Positions 42,093 to 54,084 of a DNA stretch of 64,000 nucleotides are shown here, one piece after another. The stretch comes from Tillus elongatus (Eukaryota > Arthropoda > Insecta > Coleoptera > Cleridae): positions 176,548,010 through 176,612,009 of the forward strand of contig OZ023264.1 in NCBI GenBank assembly GCA_964006375.1. The letters are read 5' to 3'. The first letter of the stretch is position 1, and every line of letters starts with the position of its first letter. Below the pieces are notes generated by a model. The model was given only the letters and a program-made list of their open reading frames with translations. It was not told the origin of the DNA and ran no database searches. A program made the translations under genes and the position numbers.

Positions 42093-42366
42093 AATAATTA
42101 TGTAAGTAATAATTGATTCAAAAATAAACATGCAAACAAAGTAAATATCTTTACACATTAAAATGATGGCGAAAATCAAAGAGTACAAGAAATACTTTAA
42201 AACGTAACATTGTTCAAACATCAATCACACATTGGGTCATTAAAATATTCGCTTATGTTATAACTAACTTTTTCTGAAAGATGTTTCTCTAAATTTTTTT
42301 CTCAGTACCGGTGTGGGCAGTTTCGTGTTTCCAGTGGCAGTTTGTTAAATATTTTTATTTTCTTGG

Positions 42367-42370
<4 letters not shown>
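42093..42370. other. No gene seen
   Basis: AT-rich sequence between two microsatellites. Confidence 0.3.

Positions 42371-42453
<83 letters not shown>
42371..42453. repeat. (TA)n microsatellite, left flank of DD41D copy 2
   Basis: A pure TA tract that runs into the transposon terminus. Confidence 0.95.
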
Positions 42454-42456
<3 letters not shown>

Positions 42457-44552
42457 TGTCCACGGATTGAGTGTGGGTAAGGTATAAGAGACAAAAAAAA
42501 ATTGAATTAGATTATGATATTCTGGGAATCGCTCCTGCTTTGTCTTAAACTAAGTTGTTGACGAAATGAACTATATCAATTAATATACAGGACTGATTTA
42601 ATTAAATGTGTTAATAGTAAACTACCTTCGTTTATAAAGATACCGCAAAAAGTTATTAACAAAACTTGTTTAGAATTAAAATTTATCACAGGCTTTCAAT
42701 TTTCAGTTAGATCAGCCTACTTTGAATTTTCAAGTAAATTATTGTCATTTTTTCCCTATCAACATGGAGCTTTTTACCTATGGTTTAATGAACGCAGGTG
42801 CGCAAAGTAAGTAACCATGAAATGTTAAATAATAATTTATTAGTAAAATACAAAACGCTTATTGCTAACAAAAATCAAAACGAACAAGGAAAAATAAAGA
42901 AATTATTCAAATGTGCTGCCACCAACCGATACACATAACTCAGCCCCTTTAGTAAATGCTTTGTAGGCATTTTGAATATGTTGAATTGGAATACCGTCAA
43001 TTGCCTCTCTCAACCTCAGTTTCAACAAGTCAAGATCGTTGTTTAATGGAGCCGCGTAGACTTTCTGTTTGAGATAGCCCCATAAATAAAAGTCCATTAA
43101 GGTAAGATCGGGACTTCTGGGAGGCCAAGGTATTGGCCCATATCGACCAATCCACCGCGCAGGAAATTCGCGATCTAACCATTCTCGAATGATTCCTGTT
43201 GCATGTGCTGGGTGGCCGTCATGCTGAAAGTATGCTGTTTGTCTATCTTCTAATGACATGTTATGCAAATGGTCTTGAAGAATATTTTCCAGCATTTCCA
43301 GATAACTGTAGTGGTTCATATTCCGCTCAAAAAAATATGGCCCAATTATCCCAGTGTAAGAAACAGCACACCACACATTTACTTTTATATGGCATTGTCT
43401 TCTGCAATCAACTCTATAATTTGGATTCTCCATAGACCAATGCCGTGCATTTTGGGAATTTACCACCCCCATTAGTGGTGAAAGTGGATTGGTCCGAAAA
43501 AATAATACTTCTGCCAAAATTGTGATTTTGTAGATATTGCTCGCCATACCATAAACAAAAATCTAATCGTTTTGACTCGTCATTTTCTTCCAAAGTGTGT
43601 ATAAGTTTTGCTTTGAAAGGTTTCACCTTGTTGGTACGATAAATTTGTTGCAAATGCGATTTGCTAATATTGCCAATTTCTAATGCCATTCTTCTTAATG
43701 ATAATTTCGGAAAACGCCTAACAGAATCCATAGCTAATGCAGCTGCAGCATTGTCTTCTTCATTTAGGTCGTATTTTATCTTCTTAACATTTAAAACACT
43801 CGCAGCACGCATAAATTTTGTAACAACTTTTTTTACACCAGTAGCGGAAACCGAATAATTTGGCCAGCGTTCAAGGAATTTTCTTATCACTCCCTGATAA
43901 GAATGTTCTTCACCCAAACCATAGCACTGCACAATAAACACTTTTTGTTCTGTTGTTAACATTTTTAAATAGAGAAGCTTGCCGTTCTTGACAAATTAAA
44001 TTTGACGTTTCAATTTTCCAAATAAGTAGTATCATGGGAAACGAACAACAAGGCAGAACTCAAGTAGCCATGCAACTCGCCAATTATTGCTTCGAATGTC
44101 CAATTGTGCGTTTACTTTACTTTTTTTATTGGTTGAGATGAAAGCAAACCTACCCCAAGTTTAATTATGGTAAAGACTTTTTTTAATACAGTTTCAAGTA
44201 TTTTTTTAAAGTACACCTAATCACAAAAGCCGTCAAACGTCATTTAAATAAAGTCGCAGCTAAAAAAAATTCATAGTAGGCTGATCTGTTTGAAAATTGA
44301 GAGCGTCATAAATTTTAATTCTAAACAATTTTTGTTAATAAGTTTTTGCGGTATCTTCATAAACGATGGTAGTTTACTCTTAATACATTTAATTAAATCA
44401 GTTCTAAACCTTCCTGTATATTAATTGATTTAGTTCATTTTCTCAACATCTCAGTTTAAGACAAAGCAGGAGCGATTCCCAGAATGTCCTAATCTAATTC
44501 GAATTTTTTTTGTCACTTATACCTTACCCACACTCAATCCGCGGACACACTG
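42454..44552 (-). mobile_element. DD41D (rosa-like) transposon, copy 2, complete
   Basis: Both termini are present: GTGTGTCCACGGATTGAG at the left, and its complement CTCAATCCGCGGACACAC at the right. Long inverted repeats of roughly 300 bp are recognisable (for example GAATCGCTCCTGCTTTGTC / GACAAAGCAGGAGCGATTC). (TA)n tracts flank both sides, so the element inserted into a TA microsatellite. The copy at 19909 is the same family. Confidence 0.9.
42903..43962 (-). pseudogene. DD41D transposase with a single frameshift (copy 2)
   Basis: The N-terminal frame (43962 to about 43470) starts MLTTEQKVFIVQCYGLGEE and holds the helix-turn-helix region and the first catalytic Asp block IIFSDQSTFTTNG. 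The second frame carries NSQNARHWSMENPNYR, FQHDGHPAHATGIIREW (second Asp) and RSPDLTLMDFYLWGYLKQK (third Asp, 41 residues apart), ending at 42903 with GGSTFE. The frames join at a C run at 43466-43470 that has five C where copy 1 has four. That single extra base is the only disruption I found in about 353 codons. The enzyme would cut and paste the element at TA sites. Confidence 0.88.
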
Positions 44553-45408
<856 letters not shown>

Positions 45409-45473
45409 ATGAATTCCAGTGGCGGCTCGTGCCCCTCTGGCTTGGGTAGGCGACAGTGCGCGAATTTTTTATT

Positions 45474-46462
45474 TTTCATTTCAACAACACACCACGATGG
45501 GTTACAGCCTAAATACTATCGTACCGTGGGTGTCGACAAGGAGGAAAGAGGTAACTTGTTAATTCTGGACTTGAAGGTTTGGAGGTTCGGAGGAGAAGGA
45601 AAAACATGTGACGGCAAGGAATTCCACAACTTGGAAGTGCTCGGGACAAAAGAGCGGGCATAACAATATGTTCTATGTCTGGTGACCTGGACAGTAAAAG
45701 GGTGCATTCGCTCTGTTCTCCTGGTAGATCTGTTGGGGACAGCAGGTGGATGAACTATCGAAGAAAGCTCCTCTTAGCACTGCCCGTGCATATATCTATA
45801 AAAGAGAGAGAGGTCACCAACGTCACGTCGGTGGGCAAGGGATGGCAGCCTTTGGGTGATGGTAGGGTCACCAATGAGACGTATAGCTCTCTTCTGCATG
45901 GAGTTCAGGATAGCGAGTGTAGAAGCGGCAGCAGCACCCCAGATGTGGGAGCAGTATTTGAGGTTTGGCCTTATTTGTGAAGTATATAAGGTAGGAAACC
46001 TAATTTCTTAGCAGCCGCTTCTGCAATTGATGTGACATGTTGGTGCCAATTGAGATTTCGATCCAGAGAAATGCCAACAAGTGAAAAGGACTCATTACTT
46101 TGAATAACTTGGTTGTTCATTGTGATGGTTCTAGGGCTGGTGTATCTTTTATGAGAAAGAAAGCAAGACTGAGATTTGGTGGGGTTGAATTGTACAAGAT
46201 TTCTACTTCCCCAATCTAATATTTTTTGGAGATCCACGGAGACAGACCCCTCCATGTGTCTGCGATCCTCATCTAGTTGGGCCAAAGAGACAGGCTTAGA
46301 ATATTGTATATTTGAGTGGAGGGTGCTGTCGTCCGCGTAACTGTGAACTGGGTTGGATGTGCTAGAGCGGAGGTCATTGATGTGGAGAAGAAACAAAGTA
46401 GGGGCTAAAGCTGAACCTTGAGGAGCTCCTGCATTAATTGGATATAGTTTAGAGGAATGGTG
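45474..46462 (-). mobile_element. Non-LTR retrotransposon family 1, copy D (inside hAT)
   Basis: It has the typical 3' terminus (TTTCAACAACACACCACG in plus orientation) and reads minus through SFVPSTSKLWNSLPSHVFP, AAAKKLGF, SYADDSTLHSN and HINDL. It has a deletion of about 45 bp near 45990, where GTATATAAGG joins TAGGAAACC. The 5' end is cut just upstream of the catalytic region. Confidence 0.88.
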
Positions 46463-46639
46463 AATGAATATAGTTTAGAGTAATTCTGAATTGCAAAGCA
46501 TATTCCGCTTAAATAATTTATGAAAATAAGAACATGTCTGCGCGTTTGCATTTAAATTGGTATTACTTCAATATAGTTAATTTACGCGACGTAGGCCTCC
46601 TTCTTCCCTCACAGCCTAACCATAACCCAACCTCGTTTG

Positions 46640-47360
46640 AAAATGACAGTTACTTTTTATAAATTAAATTTATACGTCTGTCTTTTATTAATGAGAATTT
46701 ATTTATTACATTATTCGCAAATTCATCTGAATCTTGATCTTGGAGAAAACATAACAACTCGTTTTCTATCGAAATAAGTGCAAAAGTTGATTAGCGGTCA
46801 TTCTTCATCGAAATTCTGCTGCAAGTTTTAATATGCTTTAAACAAGACACATTTCTCTCAACTGAGGTACTTGTTGCCAGAAATGTCGCGATTCAAACAA
46901 ATAGTTTATAAGCCTCAGTAAATATTTTTCGAAAATCGTTAACCACAAAATTATTTAAAATTACTTCTACATTTAGTTTTTAAATTGTTCGTCGTAATTC
47001 TAGCTCGTTGATCAGTTTCTGTTTATCGAACGTATTTTTATAAAAGCTGGTTAAATTAGTTATTAGATCAGTTGGAAAATCCTTACGGTGTTCTTTAAAT
47101 TTTGATAAATCAGCTAGAGAAACAAATAATAGTTGTGACATCTACAAATATGACTTCTATTTGAGTTGTAATATTATCTATTACTTCATAAAACAAAATA
47201 CGCAAAGATGTTTTTTCATCGTCTAAAGCAGTTTCAGATAATTTGCATCTCTTGTGTGGTGGCTCAAGATTAGTGGTAATTTTTAGTCCCGCTTTTTCGA
47301 ATAATTTATCAAAGGTTGACTCATTTCTCAAGGATTTGATACGATCCCTGGCCAAAAAGA
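46640..47360 (-). pseudogene. hAT transposase C-terminal half, degraded
   Basis: The frame at 47110-47355 gives RIKSLRNESTFDKLFEKAG and LRILFYEVIDNITTQIE. Further pieces read TSTSVERNVSCLKHIKTCS, STFALISIENELL and SLIKDRRINLIYK. The latter correspond to the hAT family dimerisation domain (SVERxFSxLKxIKTxxR, LxxLxLxSIExxLL). Several stops are present, and the N-terminal part with the first catalytic residue is deleted. The relative position of the blocks agrees with zinc-finger-MYM-like hAT transposases. Confidence 0.72.
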
Positions 47361-47966
47361 TTTGATTTTTCCAATAATTTATGTCTAATAACTTTTTTAA
47401 AAGTATATCAAATAATAAATCTGTAATGTAAAAAAATGGTTTTATAAACCATGGTTAAAAATGCACGAGCCACGTATCTGTATTTCACAATTTTTGGCAA
47501 AATGACCTCTAAAGACCCGACTTTAGAGGTCATTTTCTCCGAATCCACTCTAGCGGCACAGTAATGAGGCGCCTGTAGTTGTCGCCTAACAGCTTAGCAT
47601 ATGTCTCGACTTTCTTCACGTCGTAAAGCAGTACTACTAATGCAGTAGAGAGGGAGAGCGAGATCTGATGTTTTCAAGATTCACATGAAATTTAGGCTAC
47701 CAACAGGCTCGCCTATCACGGTCTCTTATTAATTAGACAGTGTTTTCTTATTAACATATAACCGGTGGCTCGGATCGTATCGGTACAAATTTCCATAGAA
47801 CTGCTAATAGAAGAAACCTTTATCACATTGCAACGAGAAAACTAGATAGGTATAATTATTTAGTATATTTAAATATATATTTTTTTAATTTAAGTTTTCT
47901 AAGTTTCTAAGTCAAGGTAGGCGGCGCCTACCTTGCCTACCCCGACCAGCCGCCACTGATGAATTC

Positions 47967-48618
47967 TGGAAGTTCTAGGCAGTTCTTCAACGTTTCTGTG
48001 ACTAGTTTCGCTGCTTGACAGCATCCCCAGACAGATTAAAATTGAATTAGTACAAAATCATGACAACTACAAATAAAGATCTGTTGTCATGTTATATGAT
48101 GTTTTGATCTAGTATATCTGTTTTGGCAATGTCAAATAGATATCATAATAGTAATAATAATAATAATAATAATAATAGCCTGTGTTTTTCCACTTTGCAA
48201 ATTATTTATTAGCATGATATGACACATCAAAGTACCTATTTACATTTTATATTCTATTATCTTATCTGTAATAATGATTACTCCGTAAAGTTATTTAATG
48301 TATCAGTCTTGTGATTGTTTACGTCTCATATTATGAATCATGTCCCATTCTCATGTTAAATAATAGTCAGTGAGACAAAATAAGTATTAGTGAATGGGTT
48401 ATTCGATAGAAGAATTCATTACATCATCATTATAGATAAATTTCACATTGTTAACCTTCGCTTGAGCTAAATGTTAAAGCCATTGCCAGACGATGCTTAA
48501 ATCTGTTGCATTTTTGGACATGTACGTTTATTTTGATTGGCATTTAGGGGCCCTTTTAAATGAAGGGTTCTTGAAGGTAACCAATCATTAATTCATTACC
48601 GCGTTACAAGCAAAAAAA
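47967..48618. other. No gene seen; contains (TAA)n
   Basis: Unique-looking sequence after the hAT target duplication, with an ATA/TAA trinucleotide run at about 48147-48177. No supported frame was found. Confidence 0.4.
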
Positions 48619-48916
48619 AATCGGGACGCAGCAAGTGCGTTATGGTAGCGAATTTTCATTAAATGCTTTAAATTATCCTAACTCAATTTTCTATAAACCT
48701 AGAAAGTTGAGTTATGGTATCTAGTAAGGTATTTACGAAGGCAGCATACCTACCAAATTTCATGAAAATAACTTTGTTATTTTTTGACACACAATTTTTT
48801 TCCGGAAAAAATATTTTTTAGAATTCCTAGTCTGATAGAAACTCATCCAAGCCATTAAGAAAAGAAAGATTCTTGCCGAGTTTCATTAAAATCGGTTAGT
48901 AACTTTTTTAGATCGT

Positions 48917-48981
<65 letters not shown>

Positions 48982-49025
48982 ACCTTGCTTTTGGGTTCTA
49001 GGGGCCCAAATTCGCAATTATTTTA
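48619..49025 (-). mobile_element. HINE-like element, copy H10 (short, diverged)
   Basis: It starts at the hairpin end CGGGACGCAGCAAGTGCG and reaches (TA)n at 48919-48978, then GGTTCTAGGGGCCC. Only about 300 bp of body are present, and the palindromic end is absent. H13 at 51969 is a close relative, so this is a distinct shorter subfamily. Confidence 0.65.
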
Positions 49026-49436
49026 TAGTTCCAAAAAAACAGTAGCAAAAAAACAGAAATACAAGAAGGAAATGGAACTATAAATAAAAAAAGTCTGGGC
49101 GCAGCAAGTGCGTTATGATAGTAAATTTTCATTGAAATTGTCTGGCACCAAATATTTTTGTATAACTTTTTTCCTGTGACATAGTATCTAGTTCCCTTTT
49201 AATGTCATAAACTTGTGTACCAAATTTGATTACCATAGCTTTTTTATTTTTGGAAATAATTTTTTTCCGAAAGAAAACCGACAATTTTCCCGGAAAACCT
49301 GGTTCGATTTTCCTGGATACCGAACTTATCCAAGCCACTTACACAAGGAAAGTACATGCAAAATCTTATCAAAATCGCCCCATTATTTTTTGAGTTATCG
49401 GTGTGATACATACATACATATGTATATGTGTGTGTG

Positions 49437-49917
<481 letters not shown>

Positions 49918-50133
49918 AAACTAACCCCGGATATGGGTTCTAGGGGTTCTAGTTCGCGCTCATTTGAAAAAAATTGTTAAAATTCGAAAGTCGGAGTCTC
50001 CCCATTAATGAATTTTTTCTAAGAAAATTCACTAAAAACAGTCATAAAGAATAAATCTTTTGTCAGTCTGAATTGTTAAGATTGTAAGCGCTGAGTTTTA
50101 GAATCAATATTTTCTTGGGTGTTCAATATATAA

Positions 50134-51552
50134 AAAGTCTGCACACAGCCAGTGCGTTATGGTAGTGAATTTTCATAGAAATGATCTGGCACCAAACATT
50201 TTTTCAGAAAATGCTTGTAACTTTTTTTGATTTTAATCTAGCGATCTAAATTTTTAAAATTTTGGCATATAGTTTACCTTTTATAATTTTAACTTACTTA
50301 CCACTTTAGATCATCAGAGTTTTTATTTTCGGAGATAAAATCTTTTTCCGAAAGAAAACCCAAAATTTTCCCGGAAAAGCTAGCTCGATTTTCCTGGGTA
50401 ACGATCTTATCCAATCCATTGATAAAAGGAAGGTACCTGCAATTTTTTTTTTTTTTCAACAACACACCACGAGGGCTCACAGCCTAAATACTATCGTACC
50501 ATGGGTGTCGACAAGGAGGAAAGAGGCAACTTGTTAATTCTGGACTTGAAGGTTTGGAGGTTCGGAGGAGAAGGAAAAACATGTGTCGGCAAGGAGTTCC
50601 ACAACTTGGAAGTCATCGGGACAAAAGAGCGAGCATAACAAGATGTTCTATGTCTGGTGACCTGGGCAGTAAAAGGGTGCATTCGCTCTGTTTCCCTGGT
50701 AGATCTGTTGGGGGCAGCAGGTGGAGGAACTATGGAAGAAAGCTCCTCTGAGCAGTGTCCGTGCAGATATATATAAAAGAGAGAGGGGTCACCAACGGCA
50801 CGTCGGTGGGCAAGGGATGGCAGTCTTTGGGTGAGGGTAGGGTCAGCGATGAGACGTATAGCTCTTTTATAAATGGATTCCAGGATAGCGAGTGTAGAAG
50901 CGGCAGTGACACCCCAGATGTGGGAGCAGTATTCGAGGTTTGACCTTGTTTGTGCAGTATATAAGGTATAAAGATTAGCTGGTGAAAAGTATTTGCGAGC
51001 CCGGAAGAGGAAACTTAATTTCTTAGCCACCGCTTCTGCAATTGATGTGGCGTGTTGGTGCCAATTGAGATTTCGATCAACAGAAATGCCAACAAGTGAA
51101 AAGAACTCATTACTTTGAATAACTTGGTTGTTTATTATGATGGGTCTAGGGCTGGTGTATATCTTATGAGATAGAAAGCAAGACTGAGATTTGGTGGAGT
51201 TGAATTGTACAAGATTTCTACTTCCCTAGTCTAATATTTTTTGGAGATCCACAGAGACAGGACCCTCCATGAGTCTGCGATCCTTATCTAATTGGGCTAA
51301 AGAGACAGGCTTAGAATATTGTATATTTAAGTGGAGGGTGCTGTCGTCCGCGTAACTGTGAACTGGGTTGGATGTACTAGAGAGGAGGTTATTGATGTGG
51401 AGAAGAAACAAAGTAGGGGCTAAAGCTAAACCTTGATTGACTCCTGCATGTAGGTTCTAGCGAGCCTAGTTCGCACTCATTTGAAGAATTTTTTTCAAAA
51501 TCAAAAGTATCAAAAGTCAGGATCTCCCCATTAGTGAATTTTTTCAGTAAAA
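50134..51552 (-). mobile_element. HINE-like element, copy H12, split by LINE copy E
   Basis: It starts CTGCACACAGCCAGTGCG. The body reaches AAAGGAAGGTACCTGC at 50440, LINE copy E follows, and the head resumes at 51449 with GTAGGTTCTAGCGAGCC, ending at GTGAATTTTTTCAG. The microsatellite and its inner flank are missing, replaced by the LINE. Confidence 0.7.
50447..51448 (-). mobile_element. Non-LTR retrotransposon family 1, copy E (inside HINE H12)
   Basis: 3' terminus at 50455 preceded by a T run (poly-A tail on the element strand). A 179-codon minus frame (50491-51030) covers the C-terminal region KYFSPANLYTLYTAQTRSN to SFVPMTSKLWNSLPTHVFP without interruption. A second frame at 51226-51411 has SYADDSTLHLN. 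The 5' end is truncated next to the GVPQGSA motif region. Confidence 0.88.
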
Positions 51553-51968
51553 TAACAATAGTGTAATCAAATAGTTTGGTTAAACTGCAGGAACCCAAAA
51601 ATGATTCGTTATTTATGGGTATGTATAACTGAATTCGAAAATGCGCTGTAATAAATTTCGCGATACTTTATTCAATAATGTTTCTATCATAAAAATTTTC
51701 ACGGTCATTAACTTTTTAATTAAGTATATCAATCTAGTAAATAAATGCTTCTGTAACATGCTTGCCTTTCTTGTTTTGCTTCATGAATATTGCATTTAGC
51801 AATTATAAACAAATGGAGAATAATAACAAATTGCACAACAAAATTATGCACATACATCAGAAGCAATAAACAAAACATATATTTGAATTTCGGAATAATT
51901 TATCAACCAGATGTTGATCAGCATTTTTATTTTTATTGGTGAATTTTCATTAAGATATAATTGGAAAA
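51553..51968. other. No gene seen
   Basis: AT-rich sequence with no recognised content. Confidence 0.35.
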
Positions 51969-52246
51969 TGTCGGGACGCAGCAAGTGCGTTATGGTAGCG
52001 AATGTTCATTAAATGTTTCAAAATTGAATAACTCATTTTTTTATAAACCTAAAAAGTTGACTTTTGCTATGTAGTAAGGTATTTAGCAGATCAACATATC
52101 AACGAAATTTTATCAAAATAACTTTGTTATTTTTTTAGATACATTTTTTTTTGGAAACATCAAATTTTTTTTAGAAAAACTGATACGTTAGTGAGGCTAA
52201 CGAACTAATTCAAGCTATTAATCAAAAAAAATTCTTGCCGAGTTTC

Positions 52247-52304
<58 letters not shown>
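51969..52304 (-). mobile_element. HINE-like element, copy H13 (short subfamily), ending in (TA)n
   Basis: Hairpin end GTCGGGACGCAGCAAGTGCG, then a body resembling H10 to AGTTTCATTA and (TA)n at 52248-52303. The head is missing and a different repeat starts on the other side. Confidence 0.65.
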
Positions 52305-52306
<2 letters not shown>

Positions 52307-52766
52307 TGTCCCGGAATTCAATGTACAACCCACCTACCACAGATTTTTCAGCCAAAATTAGGTCGATTAAGATCAACTCACCTCTATACAAAGTTGCACT
52401 TTTTAGCCTCCAGATGGCTTCAAATTTATTAATTTTTTTCTATTTTTTTTACCTATCTCCTAAACAGGTAATCCGATCATATTCAAATTTCACAGAAATA
52501 TTGTAATGAGCAAGTGGTTTAGTCGTTATGAGAATTTGTGCAATTGCACCCCTGTAAGGGTGTAAACTACCCCCACCCCTAACTTTTTTATCGTATTTAT
52601 TTCTATGGCCGTTATATAAATAACACGTTCATTTTTTTCAAAGACATCTTTTTTCACATTTTTGTTACTTTGTAAAATTTTGCTTACTCTTTTAGGTTTT
52701 GTGCAAAATAGCTTTTAAGTTGAAGTTTGATGGAGAAATACAATACTTCATAAAATGTTTCTTCAT
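52305..52766. other. Unassigned repeat-like sequence starting at a TA tract
   Basis: It begins AGGTGTCCCGGAATTCAATG directly after (TA)n, as a TA-flanked transposon terminus would. No transposase and no matching second end were found. Confidence 0.35.
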
Positions 52767-52780
52767 TAACCATAGAAACA

Positions 52781-53134
52781 GAACCTCGGTGGTTCAGGGG
52801 TAAGAACGTGTGTCTCTGAGCCGAAGGGTACTGGGTTCGATCCCAGGGTACTCCTTTCACTTTTTCAGTACAAACTGTAACATTAACATCAACCGAGGTT
52901 CTGGCATTGTATTTGAGCAAGTTGAATGTCTGCACGTTCCGCCCTCCGAAGGGGGCGTAAAGCCGTCGGTCCCGTGTCCATGCGATGTTGGGCACATTAA
53001 AGATCCATACCCCCCTTACAGAAAGACAGGGGTTCGGCAAAATTTCCAGGATATTCAGGTGAAGCTGCTCCCTGGCGTCCGTGATTGGCATAGTAGCGGA
53101 AATAGGCCGACGTTAAAGAAACAAAAACTATAAC
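52781..53134 (+). mobile_element. tRNA-derived SINE, full length with target duplication
   Basis: The head reads GAACCTCGGTGGTTCAGGGG (A-box-like) and GGTTCGATCCCAG (box B, matching the Pol III consensus). A body with GCGTAAAGCCGTCGGTCCCG follows, then the 3' end ACGTTAAAGAAACAAAAAC. The 14-bp duplication TAACCATAGAAACA lies at 52767-52780 and 53135-53148. The element is about 354 bp and would be transcribed by Pol III from internal promoters and copied by a LINE. The central body is strongly conserved between copies. Confidence 0.88.
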
Positions 53135-53148
53135 TAACCATAGAAACA

Positions 53149-53370
53149 ATAAGAAAAGTAAAATTATTGTAAATTTTAAGTTGAAAGAAATTAAATCTCA
53201 CTCGTTAACTAGTTACGAACTAGTTTCCTATATTCTGAGTTCTTAAATTTATGTTGTTTAAATTGTTACCTAATTTTATTTGTCTAAAATTTTAGTAAAC
53301 AAATAAATTTGAAGTTGATCTCTTTTACCAACCTCACATCGAAAGCTACGGTATTTTACAAATTTCAGAA
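53149..53370. other. No gene seen
   Basis: AT-rich spacer. Confidence 0.35.
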
Positions 53371-53758
53371 AGTCTGTGGCAACAACTGCGTTATGGCAGC
53401 GAATTTTTTTAATATGTAATTGGTTTTATTTAAAAAATGTTTCACTTTTTCAGTACATATTGTAAAAATTAACATCAACCAATGTTGTGTCATTGTATTT
53501 GAGAAAGTTGAATATCTGCACGGTCCGCTCTTCGGTGGGGGCGTAAAGCCGTCGGTCCCGTATCCATGCGATGTTGGAAACGTTACATGTCCCTACCCTC
53601 CTAACAACAAAGCCTTTATCATTTAATTCGATTTGATTCCCTTGTAGAAGGTGATCTACTTTACTGGCCTGTGATGTTATTTTGATAATAAATAAATACA
53701 GGGTCGTCAAAAACTCACATTGAAAATTGTGACGCACTTGCTGCGTCCCTAACTTTTT
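53371..53758. mobile_element. Composite element with hairpin-type ends in inverted orientation, carrying a SINE piece
   Basis: The left end AGTCTGTGGCAACAACTGCG is a degraded HINE hairpin end. The right end GTGACGCACTTGCTGCGTCC is the same end inverted. Between them is SINE body at 53440-53610 without the tRNA head. Two 3'-type ends facing outward are unlike the other copies. Confidence 0.5.
53440..53610 (+). mobile_element. SINE body fragment
   Basis: TTTCACTTTTTCAGTACAT through GGCGTAAAGCCGTCGGTCCC to CCTACCCTCC matches the middle of the SINE at 52781. Head and tail are absent. Confidence 0.75.
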
Positions 53759-54084
53759 TGTTTAATAAAATTACAACTTTGGAATGTGCCGACCCCTTAT
53801 AGTGCTCTTCGAAAGAAACTCCTCTGTAAAAAGAAATTCTAAAGAAAATAAATGAAACCGAGCTACAAGCGAAAAAGCAACGTGGACTTATACTGTTCTT
53901 AAACTCAATCAATTTTTACAAGGAACATCTTTTAGCTTTAAGGAGTTTAAATAGGAAATAATCAGTGGTCCTCATAAAAAACGCAATATAACAAATTAGG
54001 TTTTATTCAGAAGTTATACATAACATTTTCTCTTATAAATATTGAATACGGAATATCATTTCGTAAAGTTGACAGCCACTTTTA
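53759..54084. other. No gene seen
   Basis: No supported frame was found. The stretch separates the composite element from the TE-protein remnant. Confidence 0.35.

Larger units (their letters stand above)
45417..47958 (-). mobile_element. hAT transposon with 8-bp target duplication, internally deleted
   Basis: The left end is CAGTGGCGGCTCGTGCCCC and the right end is GGTCGGGGTAGGC on the complementary strand, read inward as CAGTGGCGGCTGGTCGGGG. ATGAATTC stands directly outside both ends (45409-45416 and 47959-47966), the 8-bp target duplication of hAT elements. LINE family 1 copy D is inserted near the left end. A partial transposase lies in the middle. A 9-bp-arm hairpin (AATGACCTC..GAGGTCATT) occurs at 47499-47535. 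Confidence 0.88.

Noticed and set aside
52781..52855. tRNA gene
   Set aside because: The A-box-like and box B sequences are present, but there is no plausible anticodon arm or acceptor pairing. The same segment recurs as the head of a dispersed 350-bp repeat with target duplications, so it is a SINE.
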